Positions 1 to 10,273 of a DNA stretch of 64,000 nt are shown piece after piece. Position 1 is the first letter of the stretch; each line of letters starts with the position of its first letter. The notes beneath the pieces are model-generated. The model worked only from the letters and a program-made list of their open reading frames with translations. It did no database searches and was not told the DNA's origin. The stretch spans positions 78,636-142,635 of the forward strand of contig NZ_FNAR01000007.1 of assembly GCF_900101985.1 (NCBI RefSeq), written 5' to 3'. A program made the position numbers and the translations under genes. The DNA comes from Bhargavaea beijingensis. GTDB lineage: Bacteria; Bacillota; Bacilli; Bacillales_A; Planococcaceae.

Positions 1-59
1 AGTGGATCCATAAACTTCGGAATGCTGGCTGGATCTGAAGGTTTGACGCATTTGCCCAT
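1..59 (-). CDS. Possible 5' end of a truncated gene, perhaps a multicopper oxidase
   Basis: The minus strand has an ATG at 59 preceded by an AAAGGAAAG-type ribosome binding site, and it stays open to the left edge for 19 codons (MGKCVKPSDPASIPKFMDP). The DPASIPKFMDPL-like start resembles, from memory, the N-terminus of bacterial multicopper oxidases (CotA and PHS-like proteins often begin with an 'IPKFV.PL.IPP' segment). No copper ligand lies inside the window, so the family call is a guess from a very short stretch. The gene would be co-oriented with and downstream of rqcH, but a terminator separates them. Confidence 0.3.
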   Translation of the reverse strand, partial: MGKCVKPSDPASIPKFMDP

Positions 60-187
60 CGTGCTGACTTTCCTTTCTCTATTGGTTTATGCATAACCGG
101 CAAAGACAGGCATGCTATTTTATCGTATGTGAGCAGATAGTCCCGATCATGGACGATCATCCGGGGGGAGAGAATTAATGGCAACGC

Positions 188-223
188 AAAAAAGGGCTGC
201 CGCATTTGGCGGACAGAGCCCTT
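188..223 (-). terminator. Intrinsic terminator of rqcH
   Basis: Read on the minus strand, a stem AAGGGCT/AGCCCTT (192-198 with 217-223), with further CCGC/GCGG pairing inside, is followed by a run of six T. It lies about 45 bases beyond the rqcH stop. Confidence 0.75.
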
Positions 224-267
224 GTCTTATGCTTTCCGGGGTCAGGTGATACCACCCCTGTTATAAG

Positions 268-1962
268 TCACTTCCGGAGTTTTTTCACAAGATCCTCATC
301 CGGGTCTGCGAAGGTTGTCTTCTGTTCAAAATAGATGACGAAGCCCGGCTTGGATCCGTTCGGCTTTTTCACATGGCGCACTTCGGTGTAGTCGACCGGG
401 ACAGAAGACGACTCACGGGCTTTGCTGAAGTAGGCCGCAAGTGATGAGGCTTCCCGGATCGTTTGGTCATCCGGAGAATCCGAATGAATGACGACATGGG
501 ATCCCGGGATATCCTTGGTGTGGAGCCAGATCTCGCTGCGCTTCGCCAGCTTGAATGTCAGGTAGTCGTTTTGCTTGTTGTTTTTGCCGACGGAAATCGG
601 CACGCCGGAACTCGAAACGAATGCATCCGGAGCCGGTCGTGTGTCCTTTTTCTTTTTCTTGAGACGGCGTGCTTTCATGAAGCCCTGATCGGCAAGTTCA
701 TCCCGTATTTCCTCGATATCCGTTGCGGAGCCTTGGATGACTTGCTGGAGGAGGGATTCAAAGTATCCGATATCTTCTTCCGCTTTTTCCAGTTGCTCGG
801 CAATTTTTACGAGCGCGTGCTTTGCCTTGTTGTACTTGGAGTAATAGCGCTGCGCGTTCTCAGCGGGCGTCAGTCTCGGGTCAAGCGGAATGGTGACGGT
901 GGCGCCGTTCTCGTCATAGTAGTTGACCGCTTCGAGGGAGCTGTCGCCTTTCCGGATCTGATACAGGTTGGCGGTGACGAGTTCGCCGAACAGTTGGTGA
1001 CGGTCGAGCTTGCCGGCCTGGTCCTGCTCGTCCCTGAGCTTGATCATCTTGTTTTTCAGTTTCTGGATTTCATTCATCAGCCACCGCTCAAGATCGCCGG
1101 CCTGCTGCTTGACCCGGTCCCGCTCCGCCTTTGTATGGAACACTTTATCAAGGAGTGAGGATAGGGAAGGATAGTCCCTCGTTTCGCCGTCGAGATGGCG
1201 GAGAGGATTCGCGGAGAAGTAGACCTTGCCGCCCGCCTCGCACAATGTCGGCTGAGCGCCTCCCGACTTGAAATCTTCTATATAAGAGCGGTAGGACGAG
1301 AGCTTATCGGCCGGCGCCATGCCTGCCGTCCGGAACAGCAGTTCTTCTGCGTGGAGCGGCGAGAACCCGCCGATCCGCCGGAAAATCGAACCTGCAGTGT
1401 CCGCATCTCCTAGGATTTCCGCGATCTCTGCATCGTTTGCGCCAACCGGGTCCAGCTTGTCCTGTGGCGGCGCGGGGACATAAGGCTGTCCCGGAAGCAC
1501 AGTCCGGTAGCTGTTTACAGAAGGCGGAAGGTGCTTCAGACTATCGAGAATCAGATTCCGCCCCGGATCGGTCAGGATCAGGTTGGAATGCCGGCCCATC
1601 ACCTCGACATGAAGTTCCCGCACGGTGTCATCGCCGATCTCGTCCCTTCCCCGGACCGTGAAGGTGACGATCCGATCCGCACCCGTCTGGCGGATGCCCG
1701 TGATAATCCCGCCCTCGAGATGCTTGCGGAGAAACATGCAGAACGTCGGGGGCTGCGAAGGTGTGTCGATTGGTTCTTCCGTAAGATGGATCCTCGAGTA
1801 GGACGGGTGGACCGATACAAGGAGCCGGTGGTTGGTCCTGCCGGCACGAATGGTAAAAAGCAGCTCCTGATTGTTCGGCTGCTGAATCTTGGAGATCCGG
1901 CCGCCGGTAAGCTGCCGGAGTTCCTGGGTCATTGCCATCATAAATAATCCGTCAAAAGCCAT
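268..1962 (-). CDS. rqcH: Ribosome quality control protein RqcH (Rqc2/NEMF family)
   Basis: A 564-residue protein of the NFACT (FpbA/Rqc2) family. It binds stalled 50S subunits carrying peptidyl-tRNA and recruits tRNA-Ala to add C-terminal alanine tails that mark the chain for degradation. The N-terminal NFACT-N domain starts MAFDGLFMMAM and keeps an Asp-Arg pair at residues 96-97 (GADRI), matching the DR motif needed for tailing in B. subtilis RqcH. A central coiled-coil region (about 275-410) is followed by a KKKKK-rich patch and the C-terminal NFACT-R domain (WLHTKDIPGSHVVI). It was formerly annotated as a fibronectin-binding protein. It is divergent from gmk; the genes yloB, yloC and remA that lie between rqcH and gmk in B. 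subtilis are absent. Confidence 0.95.
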   Translation of the reverse strand: MAFDGLFMMAMTQELRQLTGGRISKIQQPNNQELLFTIRAGRTNHRLLVSVHPSYSRIHLTEEPIDTPSQPPTFCMFLRKHLEGGIITGIRQTGADRIVTFTVRGRDEIGDDTVRELHVEVMGRHSNLILTDPGRNLILDSLKHLPPSVNSYRTVLPGQPYVPAPPQDKLDPVGANDAEIAEILGDADTAGSIFRRIGGFSPLHAEELLFRTAGMAPADKLSSYRSYIEDFKSGGAQPTLCEAGGKVYFSANPLRHLDGETRDYPSLSSLLDKVFHTKAERDRVKQQAGDLERWLMNEIQKLKNKMIKLRDEQDQAGKLDRHQLFGELVTANLYQIRKGDSSLEAVNYYDENGATVTIPLDPRLTPAENAQRYYSKYNKAKHALVKIAEQLEKAEEDIGYFESLLQQVIQGSATDIEEIRDELADQGFMKARRLKKKKKDTRPAPDAFVSSSGVPISVGKNNKQNDYLTFKLAKRSEIWLHTKDIPGSHVVIHSDSPDDQTIREASSLAAYFSKARESSSVPVDYTEVRHVKKPNGSKPGFVIYFEQKTTFADPDEDLVKKLRK

Positions 1963-1992
1963 TTGATTGCCTCTTTCATTGCGTTTGTTTCC

Positions 1993-2001
1993 ATTTTAGC
2001 A
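1993..2001 (-). promoter_or_regulatory. Candidate rqcH promoter (extended -10)
   Basis: On the minus strand TGCTAAAAT forms an extended -10 element (TG-n-TAAAAT, plus-strand 1993-2001). No good -35 is visible. It lies 20-30 bases from the oppositely oriented gmk promoter. Confidence 0.5.
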
Positions 2002-2017
2002 TTCATGCGGAGGGATA

Positions 2018-2026
2018 TGGTATAAT
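2018..2026 (+). promoter_or_regulatory. Candidate gmk operon promoter (extended -10)
   Basis: TGGTATAAT (2018-2026) is a perfect extended -10 for sigma-A. The -35 region is weak, as is common for TG-extended promoters. It would give a 5' UTR of about 75 bases ahead of gmk. Confidence 0.6.
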
Positions 2027-2059
2027 TGCGACATCATCCAAAAACGGTTCCGCCCTTGA

Positions 2060-2958
<899 letters not shown>

Positions 2959-2967
2959 GATATGCAC

Positions 2968-3009
2968 AATGAAAACTCCCGGAGAATCTTTTTCCTGGGA
3001 GTTTTCATT
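2968..3009 (+). repeat. 13-bp perfect inverted repeat between rpoZ and coaBC
   Basis: AATGAAAACTCCC (2968-2980) pairs exactly with GGGAGTTTTCATT (2997-3009), with a 16-base loop containing CTTTTTCC. No T-run follows the right arm, so it is not a classic terminator. It fills the whole gap between rpoZ and the coaBC ribosome binding site and may set relative expression by partial termination or RNA stabilisation. Confidence 0.6.
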
Positions 3010-3027
3010 CGAAAGGAAGACAAAAGG

Positions 3028-4245
3028 ATGCTGAAAAACAAACATATCCTTCTTTGTGTCACAGGGGGAATCGCTGTATATAAAGCAGTTGCGCTTGTCA
3101 GCAAGCTGTCTCAGGCGGGGGCGGTGGTCAAGGTGATCATGACGGAATCCGCTGCGGAATTCGTGACACCGCTGACCTTCCAGGTGATGTCCCGCAATGA
3201 TGTCTACACGGATACGTTCGACGAAAAAGATTCTTCGGTGATCGCCCATATCGACCTGGCGGATTGGGCGGACCTCATCATCGTTGCCCCGGCGACGGCA
3301 AATGTGATCGGCAAGCTCGCAAACGGCATCGCGGATGACATGGTGACAACGACACTGCTGGCAGCCACATCCGACGTCTGGATCGCACCTGCGATGAATG
3401 TACATATGTATGCCCATCCCGCAGTGATGCGAAATATCGACCGTCTTCACAATGACGGCTACCGGTTCATCGAGCCGTCGGAAGGATTCCTTGCCTGCGG
3501 ATATGTCGGAAAGGGACGGCTGGAAGAGCCCGAGCGGATCACAGAGCTGGCGGAACAGCATTTCAGGGAAGGGAGCCGCTCCGAAACGCCCCTTCTTGCC
3601 GGCAAGAAAGTGGTCGTCACGGCCGGGCCGACGAGGGAACGGATCGATCCGGTCCGGTATCTGTCGAATTTCTCGAGCGGGAAGATGGGCTACGCGATGG
3701 CCGAAGCCGCTTCAAGGCTCGGCGCTGAAACAGTGCTTGTCTCAGGTCCTGTCGGACTTCAGGTTCCCAAGGGGATCAGGACGGTACAGGTGGAAAGCGC
3801 GGCGGAAATGCTTGACGCGGTGCTGGCGGAATATGGCACGGCCGATGTCGTGATCAAAGCGGCGGCCGTCGCCGACTACCGGCCGAAAACCGTCCAAAGC
3901 GGCAAGATGAAAAAGCAGGAGGGGGATTCCGTCCTTGAACTCGAGCGGACTGCGGATATCCTTAAAACGCTCGGTGAACAAAAAGACGGCCAGTGCCTTA
4001 TCGGATTCGCTGCAGAAACGGATCGGGTTGCGGAATATGCCAGGGGCAAACTCGAACGCAAAAACCTCGATTACATCATCGCCAACGACGTGACCGCACC
4101 GACAGGAGTGTTCGGCAGCGATACAAATGTCGTGACACTGTTCGGCCGGGATGGAACGGAAGTAACGTTCCCGGCCACGGAAAAAAAAGCACTTGCTATG
4201 AAGCTCCTCCGCCGGATATTCGGGGGTGAGCAGGATGATCGCTGA
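3028..4245 (+). CDS. coaBC: Bifunctional phosphopantothenoylcysteine decarboxylase / phosphopantothenate-cysteine ligase
   Basis: A fused 405-residue coenzyme A enzyme. The N-terminal flavin decarboxylase domain (CoaC, about 1-180) shows LCVTGGIAVYKA, the PATANVIGKLANGIADDM segment and PAMNVHMY. The C-terminal ligase domain (CoaB) shows VTAGPTRERIDPVRYLSNFSSG and the late IANDV motif. Together they convert 4'-phosphopantothenate to 4'-phosphopantetheine. I take ATG 3028 (MLKNKHILLC) with a GGAAGACAAAAGG-type binding site; an upstream in-frame ATG at 2962 would place the start in the preceding hairpin and lacks a binding site. It overlaps priA. Confidence 0.95.
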   Translation: MLKNKHILLCVTGGIAVYKAVALVSKLSQAGAVVKVIMTESAAEFVTPLTFQVMSRNDVYTDTFDEKDSSVIAHIDLADWADLIIVAPATANVIGKLANGIADDMVTTTLLAATSDVWIAPAMNVHMYAHPAVMRNIDRLHNDGYRFIEPSEGFLACGYVGKGRLEEPERITELAEQHFREGSRSETPLLAGKKVVVTAGPTRERIDPVRYLSNFSSGKMGYAMAEAASRLGAETVLVSGPVGLQVPKGIRTVQVESAAEMLDAVLAEYGTADVVIKAAAVADYRPKTVQSGKMKKQEGDSVLELERTADILKTLGEQKDGQCLIGFAAETDRVAEYARGKLERKNLDYIIANDVTAPTGVFGSDTNVVTLFGRDGTEVTFPATEKKALAMKLLRRIFGGEQDDR

Positions 4246-6643
4246 AGTCATCACGGATGTTTCGGCGCATCCCGTTGACCGGCCATTCGACTATGCCGTG
4301 CCGGAGAGGATGGAGGAGGTCATCGAACCGGGTGCGCGTGTGAGGGTCCCTTTCGGCAACCGGAAAGTGCTCGGGTTCGTCATCGGTATAAAAGAAGAAA
4401 GCGACGTGCCGGATTCCCGGCTGAAACCGATCGACGAACTGCTGGATCCCGAACCGGTGCTGACCGGGGAGATGCTTCGTCTAGCTGACTGGATGAAGCA
4501 GACAACTCTCTGCTTTGAAATTGATGCACTCCAGGCGATGCTCCCTTCCGCGCTCCGGGCAAAGTACGAAAAAACCGTCCATATCCTTGAGCCGGAAAAG
4601 CTTGCCGGGGAAGTGGCCGCAATTGCCCGGAACCGGCGGGTTGTGCCAGTCAAGGAATTCGGGGACCGGCTGTTGCCCGCTTTAAAGCAGCTGGCTGCAG
4701 GAGGGGCGGTGTCGATCGAAACTGTGGTCAGGCAGAGGACGAACATCAAAAAAGAAAAGGTGCTCCATATCGGCGGGCCGGACCGGCTGAGGGAGATCAG
4801 GGAATCCCTTCCGAAGTCGGCGAGCCGTCAGGCGGAGCTGATTGATTGGATGGAAACCCATATCGGCATGTCCGTTCCGTCAAAAGATGTGATGGAGTCC
4901 GCCGGCACGACACGCGCGACCATCAAGGCACTTGTTGACAAGGGTGCTGCCCGCGAGACGGAGGAGGAAGTATACCGGAAGCCGGAGTCCGGCCTCATGC
5001 CGGAAAGCGGCGGCCTGCCCGGGCCGCTGACGGAAGAGCAGGCCACAGCCGTCGGGAAGATCGGCGAAGCGGTCGATGCCGGGCGGGACGAAACGTTTCT
5101 CCTTCATGGTGTGACGGGGAGCGGCAAGACAGAGGTGTACATGCAGGTGATCCGCCAAGTGCTGGACCTCGGCAAGGAAGCAATCGTCCTCGTGCCGGAA
5201 ATTTCATTGACGCCCCAGATTACATCACGCTTCAAAAGGCGTTTCGGCCCGATGGTCGCCGTCATGCACAGCGGGCTGTCGGCAGGGGAAAAATATGATG
5301 AATGGCGGAAAATCCAGCGAGGGGAAGTAAAGGTGGTGGTCGGTGCGCGTTCCGCCATTTTTGCACCGTTCAGAAACCTGGGCGTCATCATCCTGGATGA
5401 AGAGCACGAATCCAGCTACAAACAGGAGGACAGCCCGCGCTACCATGCACGGGATGTGGCAATCCGTCGCTCGCAGGAACATGGCTGCCCGGTCATATTG
5501 GGAAGCGCCACGCCAGCTCTTGAATCGTATGCTCGCGCCCACAAAGGCGTCTACTCGCTGCTCACCCTGACCGAGCGGGCAAAAAAACAGCCGCTCCCTG
5601 AAGTGCAGGTCGTGGATATGCGCGAGGAACTGAAAAACGGCAACCGCTCGATGTTCTCGGTGGCGCTTGCAGAGGCCATCCGCGACAGGCTGGAAAAAGG
5701 CGAGCAGACCGTGCTTTTCCTTAACAGGAGGGGGTATTCTTCTTTTGTGCTCTGCCGTGACTGCGGAACGTCCGTCCAGTGTCCGAACTGTGATATCTCT
5801 CTTACCTACCATAGGGCGACGGAGCGGCTTCAGTGCCATTATTGCGGTCACGAGGAGCAGGTTCCGCTCACCTGCCCAGAATGCGGAAGTGAACATATCC
5901 GCTTTTTCGGGACAGGCACCCAGAAAGTGCAGGAGGAGCTTCACCGGTTGTTCCCGGAAGCGCGCGTACTGCGGATGGACGTGGATACGACACGCCAGAA
6001 AGGCGCCCACGAGCGTCTTCTCCGGCAATTCGGAGATGGTGAGGCAGACATCCTGCTCGGAACCCAAATGATTGCAAAAGGCCTGGATTTTCCGAACATC
6101 ACGCTTGTCGGCGTTTTGTCTGCGGATACGATGCTCCGCCTTTCCGACTTCAGGGCGGCCGAGAAAACGTTCCAGCTGCTGACGCAAGTGAGCGGCCGTG
6201 CGGGACGACATGAAAAAGAGGGAGAGGTTGTCGTCCAGACTTACGCTCCGGAACACTATGCAGTGGAGCTGGCGAAAGACCAGGCCTACGAGCCGTTCTA
6301 TGCGATTGAAATGGGGAACCGCAAGCGGTATTCCTACCCGCCATTCTATTTTGTGGCACTGATTCAATTCTCTCATGAAGACCTGATCAAGGTGTCGGAA
6401 ACCGCCGGCAATGCCGTGCGTTACCTGTCCGGAAAACTGGGTCCGGATACAGTGATCATCGGCCCGACGTCCGCCGAAGTGGCCCGTGTGAACAATAGAT
6501 ATCGCTATCAATGTCTGATAAAATACAAAAAAGAACCGAAGCTGGCCGGGGTTCTGACGGATCTTGTGAAGATCTACAGAAGCAGTTGGATGAAGGAAGG
6601 CATTCTGATGTCAATTGACATGAATCCTTCTACCATCAGCTGA
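4235..6643 (+). CDS. priA: Primosomal protein N', replication restart helicase PriA
   Basis: An 802-residue 3'-5' DNA helicase that reloads the replisome at stalled forks. An N-terminal DNA-binding domain (AEVITDVSAHPVDRPFDY) is followed by Walker A GVTGSGKTEVY, the DEEHESSYKQ Walker B motif, and two zinc-binding modules built from CRDCG, CPNC, CHYC and CPECG. The helicase motif GTQMIAKGLDFPNITL and GRAGR follow. I prefer ATG 4235 (MIAEV) with a GGTGAG binding site; an in-frame GTG at 4226 would add three residues. Either start overlaps the end of coaBC. Confidence 0.95.
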   Translation: MIAEVITDVSAHPVDRPFDYAVPERMEEVIEPGARVRVPFGNRKVLGFVIGIKEESDVPDSRLKPIDELLDPEPVLTGEMLRLADWMKQTTLCFEIDALQAMLPSALRAKYEKTVHILEPEKLAGEVAAIARNRRVVPVKEFGDRLLPALKQLAAGGAVSIETVVRQRTNIKKEKVLHIGGPDRLREIRESLPKSASRQAELIDWMETHIGMSVPSKDVMESAGTTRATIKALVDKGAARETEEEVYRKPESGLMPESGGLPGPLTEEQATAVGKIGEAVDAGRDETFLLHGVTGSGKTEVYMQVIRQVLDLGKEAIVLVPEISLTPQITSRFKRRFGPMVAVMHSGLSAGEKYDEWRKIQRGEVKVVVGARSAIFAPFRNLGVIILDEEHESSYKQEDSPRYHARDVAIRRSQEHGCPVILGSATPALESYARAHKGVYSLLTLTERAKKQPLPEVQVVDMREELKNGNRSMFSVALAEAIRDRLEKGEQTVLFLNRRGYSSFVLCRDCGTSVQCPNCDISLTYHRATERLQCHYCGHEEQVPLTCPECGSEHIRFFGTGTQKVQEELHRLFPEARVLRMDVDTTRQKGAHERLLRQFGDGEADILLGTQMIAKGLDFPNITLVGVLSADTMLRLSDFRAAEKTFQLLTQVSGRAGRHEKEGEVVVQTYAPEHYAVELAKDQAYEPFYAIEMGNRKRYSYPPFYFVALIQFSHEDLIKVSETAGNAVRYLSGKLGPDTVIIGPTSAEVARVNNRYRYQCLIKYKKEPKLAGVLTDLVKIYRSSWMKEGILMSIDMNPSTIS

Positions 6644-6671
6644 TCCCGGCAACGGAAATGGGGAATCATCT

Positions 6672-7169
6672 ATGGCAATCCTTGAAATTGTTCAACATCC
6701 GTCCCCGATACTGACGGAATCCTGCAAGCCGGTCACCGATTTCGGTGGCGGGCTGCAGGCGCTTTTGGACGATATGTACGAGACGATGATCGATGCAGAT
6801 GGCATCGGTATCGCTGCACCTCAGGTCGGTGAGTCCATCCGCGCGGCCATCGTCGATCTCGGCGAGGGCCAGGACCCGATCTGGCTGATCAACCCGGAGG
6901 TTGTCGCGACGGGCGGAAAGGAAACAGAAGTGGAAGGCTGCCTCAGTTTTCCCGGCCTCTATGGAGAAGTGGAGAGGCCTTATTATGTGAAGGTGCACGC
7001 CCAAGACCGCGACGGATCGTGGTATGAACTGGAAACGGAAGATTACGAAGCGAGAGCGATCCTTCATGAGATTGACCATCTGGACGGCATCCTGTTCGAC
7101 TCGAAGATCATCCGAGTCGTTCCGGAAGAGGAACTGGAAGCGGCAGGAGAGGAGGAGGAAGAGGAATGA
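6672..7169 (+). CDS. def: Peptide deformylase
   Basis: A 165-residue metalloenzyme that removes the formyl group from nascent N-terminal fMet. All three family motifs are present: [18 protein letters not shown] (Cys metal ligand) and HEIDHLDG (two His ligands and catalytic Glu). The C-terminus is a run of acidic residues ([14 protein letters not shown]) whose codons reach into the fmt start; the tail looks dispensable for catalysis. def and fmt are paired as usual, one adding and the other removing the formyl group. ATG 6672 is preceded by GGGGAATC. Confidence 0.95.
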   Translation: MAILEIVQHPSPILTESCKPVTDFGGGLQALLDDMYETMIDADGIGIAAPQVGESIRAAIVDLGEGQDPIWLINPEVVATGGKETEVEGCLSFPGLYGEVERPYYVKVHAQDRDGSWYELETEDYEARAILHEIDHLDGILFDSKIIRVVPEEELEAAGEEEEEE

Positions 7170-8107
7170 CGCGAATCGTATTCATGGGAACTCCTGACTT
7201 TTCCGTTCCGATTCTCCGCATGCTCCATGAAGAGGGCTATGACCTCCTGGCTGCGGTTACCCAGCCGGACCGGCCTGTCGGACGGAAGCGGGTTCTTACG
7301 CCGCCCCCGGTCAAGGAGGAAGCGCTGCGGCTCGGACTTCCGGTTATCCAGCCGGGCAAGCTGAAAGGCTCAGAGGAGCTGAATGAAATCCTCTCAATGG
7401 AGCCGGACCTGATCATCACGGCCGCTTTCGGGCAGATCCTCCCGAACGAGCTGCTTGACGCCCCGCCGCTCGGCTGCCTGAATGTCCATGCATCACTGCT
7501 ACCTGAATACAGGGGCGGAGCGCCGATCCATCAAGCCATCATCGACGGCAGGGAAGAAACAGGCGTGACAATCATGTATATGGCTGAAAAGCTGGACGCT
7601 GGCGACATCATTTCCCAGGTGCGCGTTCCGATTGGCGAAAATGACAATACCGGCGAGCTGTTCGACCGGCTTTCGGAAGCCGGAACCATCCTTCTGAAAG
7701 AAACGCTCCCTTCAGTTATTGCCGGGACGAATGAGCGCATCCCCCAGGACCATGAAAAAGCAACGTTCGCGGGCAACATCAAACGGGAACAGGAGCGCAT
7801 CGACTGGATGATGCCGGGAAATGCGGTGCACAATCAGATCCGCGGCCTCAGCCCGTGGCCGGTCGCTTATACGGAACTCGACGGGAAGCCCGTGAAAATC
7901 TGGCGTGCCGAAAAGGCTCCCGGAAAACCAGGCGCATCCGCCGGTGAGATTATTTCTGTGGATGATGGTGCAATCACCGTTCAGGCCGGCGACGGAACCT
8001 CCGTCCGGCTCCTTGAGTTGCAGCCTTCCGGCAAAAAGCGGATGGAGGCCCGCGGCTTCTTGAACGGGGCCGGGTCCCATATCAAAGCGGGAGACCGTTT
8101 CGAATGA
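7166..8107 (+). CDS. fmt: Methionyl-tRNA formyltransferase
   Basis: A 313-residue enzyme that formylates Met-tRNAfMet using 10-formyltetrahydrofolate. The N-terminal domain has [11 protein letters not shown], the folate-binding core [21 protein letters not shown] (Asn-His catalytic pair) and the late Asp in [10 protein letters not shown]-terminal OB-type tRNA-binding domain follows ([14 protein letters not shown] onward). It overlaps def by four bases and rsmB by four bases (ATGA), so coupled translation is likely. Confidence 0.96.
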   Translation: MTRIVFMGTPDFSVPILRMLHEEGYDLLAAVTQPDRPVGRKRVLTPPPVKEEALRLGLPVIQPGKLKGSEELNEILSMEPDLIITAAFGQILPNELLDAPPLGCLNVHASLLPEYRGGAPIHQAIIDGREETGVTIMYMAEKLDAGDIISQVRVPIGENDNTGELFDRLSEAGTILLKETLPSVIAGTNERIPQDHEKATFAGNIKREQERIDWMMPGNAVHNQIRGLSPWPVAYTELDGKPVKIWRAEKAPGKPGASAGEIISVDDGAITVQAGDGTSVRLLELQPSGKKRMEARGFLNGAGSHIKAGDRFE

Positions 8108-9453
8108 GCCGCAAAAAAGAGAAAAGATGGGACGGGAACGTAAGGGATGCGGCACTCAGCATCCTGCTGGCGGTCGAGCGCGATCAGGCCTACAGCAACC
8201 TGCTGCTGAATCGAACGATTGAAACGTACGGCCTGGATGACAAGGATCGGTCCCTGCTGACTGAACTGACATACGGCACTTTGCAGCGCCGGATGACCCT
8301 TGACTACCACCTGGAGCCGCTGGTGCGGGGCAAGCTTGAGGATTGGGTGCGTGAACTTCTGAGACTCTCGGTCTACCAGATTGTGTATCTCACAAAGATA
8401 CCCCCGCATGCAGCGGTGAGTGAAGCGGTGGAGATTGCCAAGCGTCGCGGCCATAAAGGAATCGCCTCGCTTGTTAACGGCATTCTCCGCTCTTTTCTCA
8501 GGAAAGGTCCCAGGAAAATCGGGCCCGGACTGACCTGGGAAGAAAAGACCGCAATCGAAACGAGCCATCCCGAGTGGATGATCAGACGCTGGGCGGAACA
8601 GTATGGCAGAGAGACGGCGCGTGAAATGGCGCTTGCGAACAATGAACCTCCGTTGCAGACACTGAGGGTCAACCGGACAAAGGCCTCGCGGGAAGAAGTA
8701 CTGGACATGCTCGGTGAGGAAGGCTTCATGGCTGAGCCGAGTCCGATTGTACCGGACGCCGTCCGGATCCTCGGAAGGAATGCTGCAAGGAGCCGTGCTT
8801 TCCGGGAAGGTTTCGTCACCATACAGGACGAGAGCTCGATGCTTCCGGTTATGGCGCTGGACCCGGGGCCGGACATGTCGGTGCTGGACATGTGCGCGGC
8901 ACCGGGCGGAAAAACGACCCATATTGCCGAACGTATGGATAACACCGGCGAAGTCCGGGCATTTGACCTCCATCCGCATAAGGTGAAACTCATCACCCAA
9001 AACGCTTCGCGTCTGGGCCTGGAAAATATCCGTACAGGTTCTGCGGACAGCCGGGAACTTTCAAGAACCCTTGAGCATAAATCCTTTGACCGGATCCTCG
9101 TGGATGCACCGTGCAGCGGGCTCGGTGTCATCCGCAGGAAGCCGGATATCAAATATTCAAAGACGGAAGATGAGATAGGCAAACTGCCCGATATCCAGAA
9201 GAGTCTGCTGGAGGAGGCTTATCAACTCCTGAAGCCCGGCGGCCTGCTCGTATACAGCACCTGCACGGTCGACAGAGAAGAAAATCGCCTGACGGCCGAG
9301 GCATTCCTCGAATCCCGTCCGGACCTTGAACGTGTGGATCTCAAGGAATCCATGCCGGAAAATCTTCGCTATGAGGACGGCATGTTGCAGGTTCTGCCGC
9401 AGGATTTCGGCGGCGATGGATTTTTTGTAGCCGCCTTCAGAAAACCTGAATAA
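8104..9453 (+). CDS. rsmB: 16S rRNA m5C967 methyltransferase RsmB
   Basis: A 449-residue SAM-dependent RNA methyltransferase. The N-terminal NusB-like domain ([20 protein letters not shown]) binds RNA. The C-terminal Rossmann domain has [13 protein letters not shown] for SAM and the two active cysteines in [12 protein letters not shown] and [10 protein letters not shown]. Length matches the family. In B. subtilis the next gene is rlmN; here rlmN is missing and a long hairpin follows before prpC. Confidence 0.95.
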   Translation: MSRKKEKRWDGNVRDAALSILLAVERDQAYSNLLLNRTIETYGLDDKDRSLLTELTYGTLQRRMTLDYHLEPLVRGKLEDWVRELLRLSVYQIVYLTKIPPHAAVSEAVEIAKRRGHKGIASLVNGILRSFLRKGPRKIGPGLTWEEKTAIETSHPEWMIRRWAEQYGRETAREMALANNEPPLQTLRVNRTKASREEVLDMLGEEGFMAEPSPIVPDAVRILGRNAARSRAFREGFVTIQDESSMLPVMALDPGPDMSVLDMCAAPGGKTTHIAERMDNTGEVRAFDLHPHKVKLITQNASRLGLENIRTGSADSRELSRTLEHKSFDRILVDAPCSGLGVIRRKPDIKYSKTEDEIGKLPDIQKSLLEEAYQLLKPGGLLVYSTCTVDREENRLTAEAFLESRPDLERVDLKESMPENLRYEDGMLQVLPQDFGGDGFFVAAFRKPE

Positions 9454-9457
9454 GCCG

Positions 9458-9489
9458 GCGGACTGAACCGGAAATTTCCGGTCGTCCGC
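9458..9489 (+). repeat. Nested inverted repeat between rsmB and prpC
   Basis: ACCGGAAATTTCCGGT (9467-9482) is a perfect 16-bp palindrome, flanked by GCGGAC/GTCCGC arms (9458-9463 with 9484-9489). No T-run follows. It sits exactly where rlmN lies in B. subtilis. It may be an RNA processing or stabilising hairpin. Confidence 0.55.
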
Positions 9490-9511
9490 AAATGGAAACG
9501 GGGGAGTCAAA

Positions 9512-10273
9512 GTGGAAGTAGCAGTCCGGACACATGTCGGGATGAAAAGACGCATCAATGAAGACCGGACCGGCATCTTCACAAGAGAAGGCGGCCGGTT
9601 CATGCTGGCTGTTGTCGCAGACGGGATGGGCGGCCATAAAAGCGGTGACACGGCGAGCCGGATGGCCGTCGAAGGGTTTGGTGAAGAATTCGTAAGGGCT
9701 GATCTGACCAACCTTAAGACAGATGACGGCCGGTCCATCTGGCTTGCCGATGTGACAGAAAGGCTGAATCGTGACCTCCTCGAACATGCTCGTTTCAATG
9801 AAGAATGCCGGGGCATGGGGACAACCATCGAAGCCGCAGTGATAGCCGGGGAAGAAGTGACCCTCTGCCATATCGGGGACAGCCGGACCTACAGGCTCGG
9901 ATCTGAAGGGTTCGAGCAGGTGACGAAAGATCATTCCCTTGTCAGCCTGCTTGTCGATTCCGGGGAAATTACCGAAGAGGAAGCGCGCATCCACCCAAAA
10001 AGGAACTTTATCATAAAGGCGCTGGGCACGGATGAATCGGTGGAACCTGACATCATCCCCCTCAGGCTGCCGGAAGGGAGTGCGTTGCTGCTCTGTTCCG
10101 ACGGTCTTAGCAACAAACTGGGAGAGAATGAGATGGCAGAGACGGTAGCCGGGAAGGGTACCGCAACCGAGCGGGCGGATTCACTGGTCGATCTGGCAAA
10201 CGAACGGGGCGGCGAAGACAACATTTCTGTCATTCTGATTGATAATGGCGTCCGGGAGGCTGATGCCGGATGA
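9512..10273 (+). CDS. prpC: PP2C-family protein phosphatase PrpC (Stp1)
   Basis: A 253-residue metal-dependent Ser/Thr phosphatase that reverses phosphorylation by the adjacent kinase PrkC. PP2C motifs in order: RRINED (Asp near the metal site), VVADGMGGH (residues 34-42, metal-binding Asp37-Gly38), GDSRTYRL, LCSDGLSN and GGEDNISVILI with the last metal-binding Asp. The start is GTG at 9512 with a GGGGAG binding site. Its stop overlaps the prkC start (ATGA), the usual phosphatase-kinase pair. Confidence 0.95.
   Translation: MEVAVRTHVGMKRRINEDRTGIFTREGGRFMLAVVADGMGGHKSGDTASRMAVEGFGEEFVRADLTNLKTDDGRSIWLADVTERLNRDLLEHARFNEECRGMGTTIEAAVIAGEEVTLCHIGDSRTYRLGSEGFEQVTKDHSLVSLLVDSGEITEEEARIHPKRNFIIKALGTDESVEPDIIPLRLPEGSALLLCSDGLSNKLGENEMAETVAGKGTATERADSLVDLANERGGEDNISVILIDNGVREADAG

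Noticed and set aside
5225..6511. A 428-codon minus-strand open frame
   Set aside because: Antisense shadow of priA with no recognisable domain and no ribosome binding site context.
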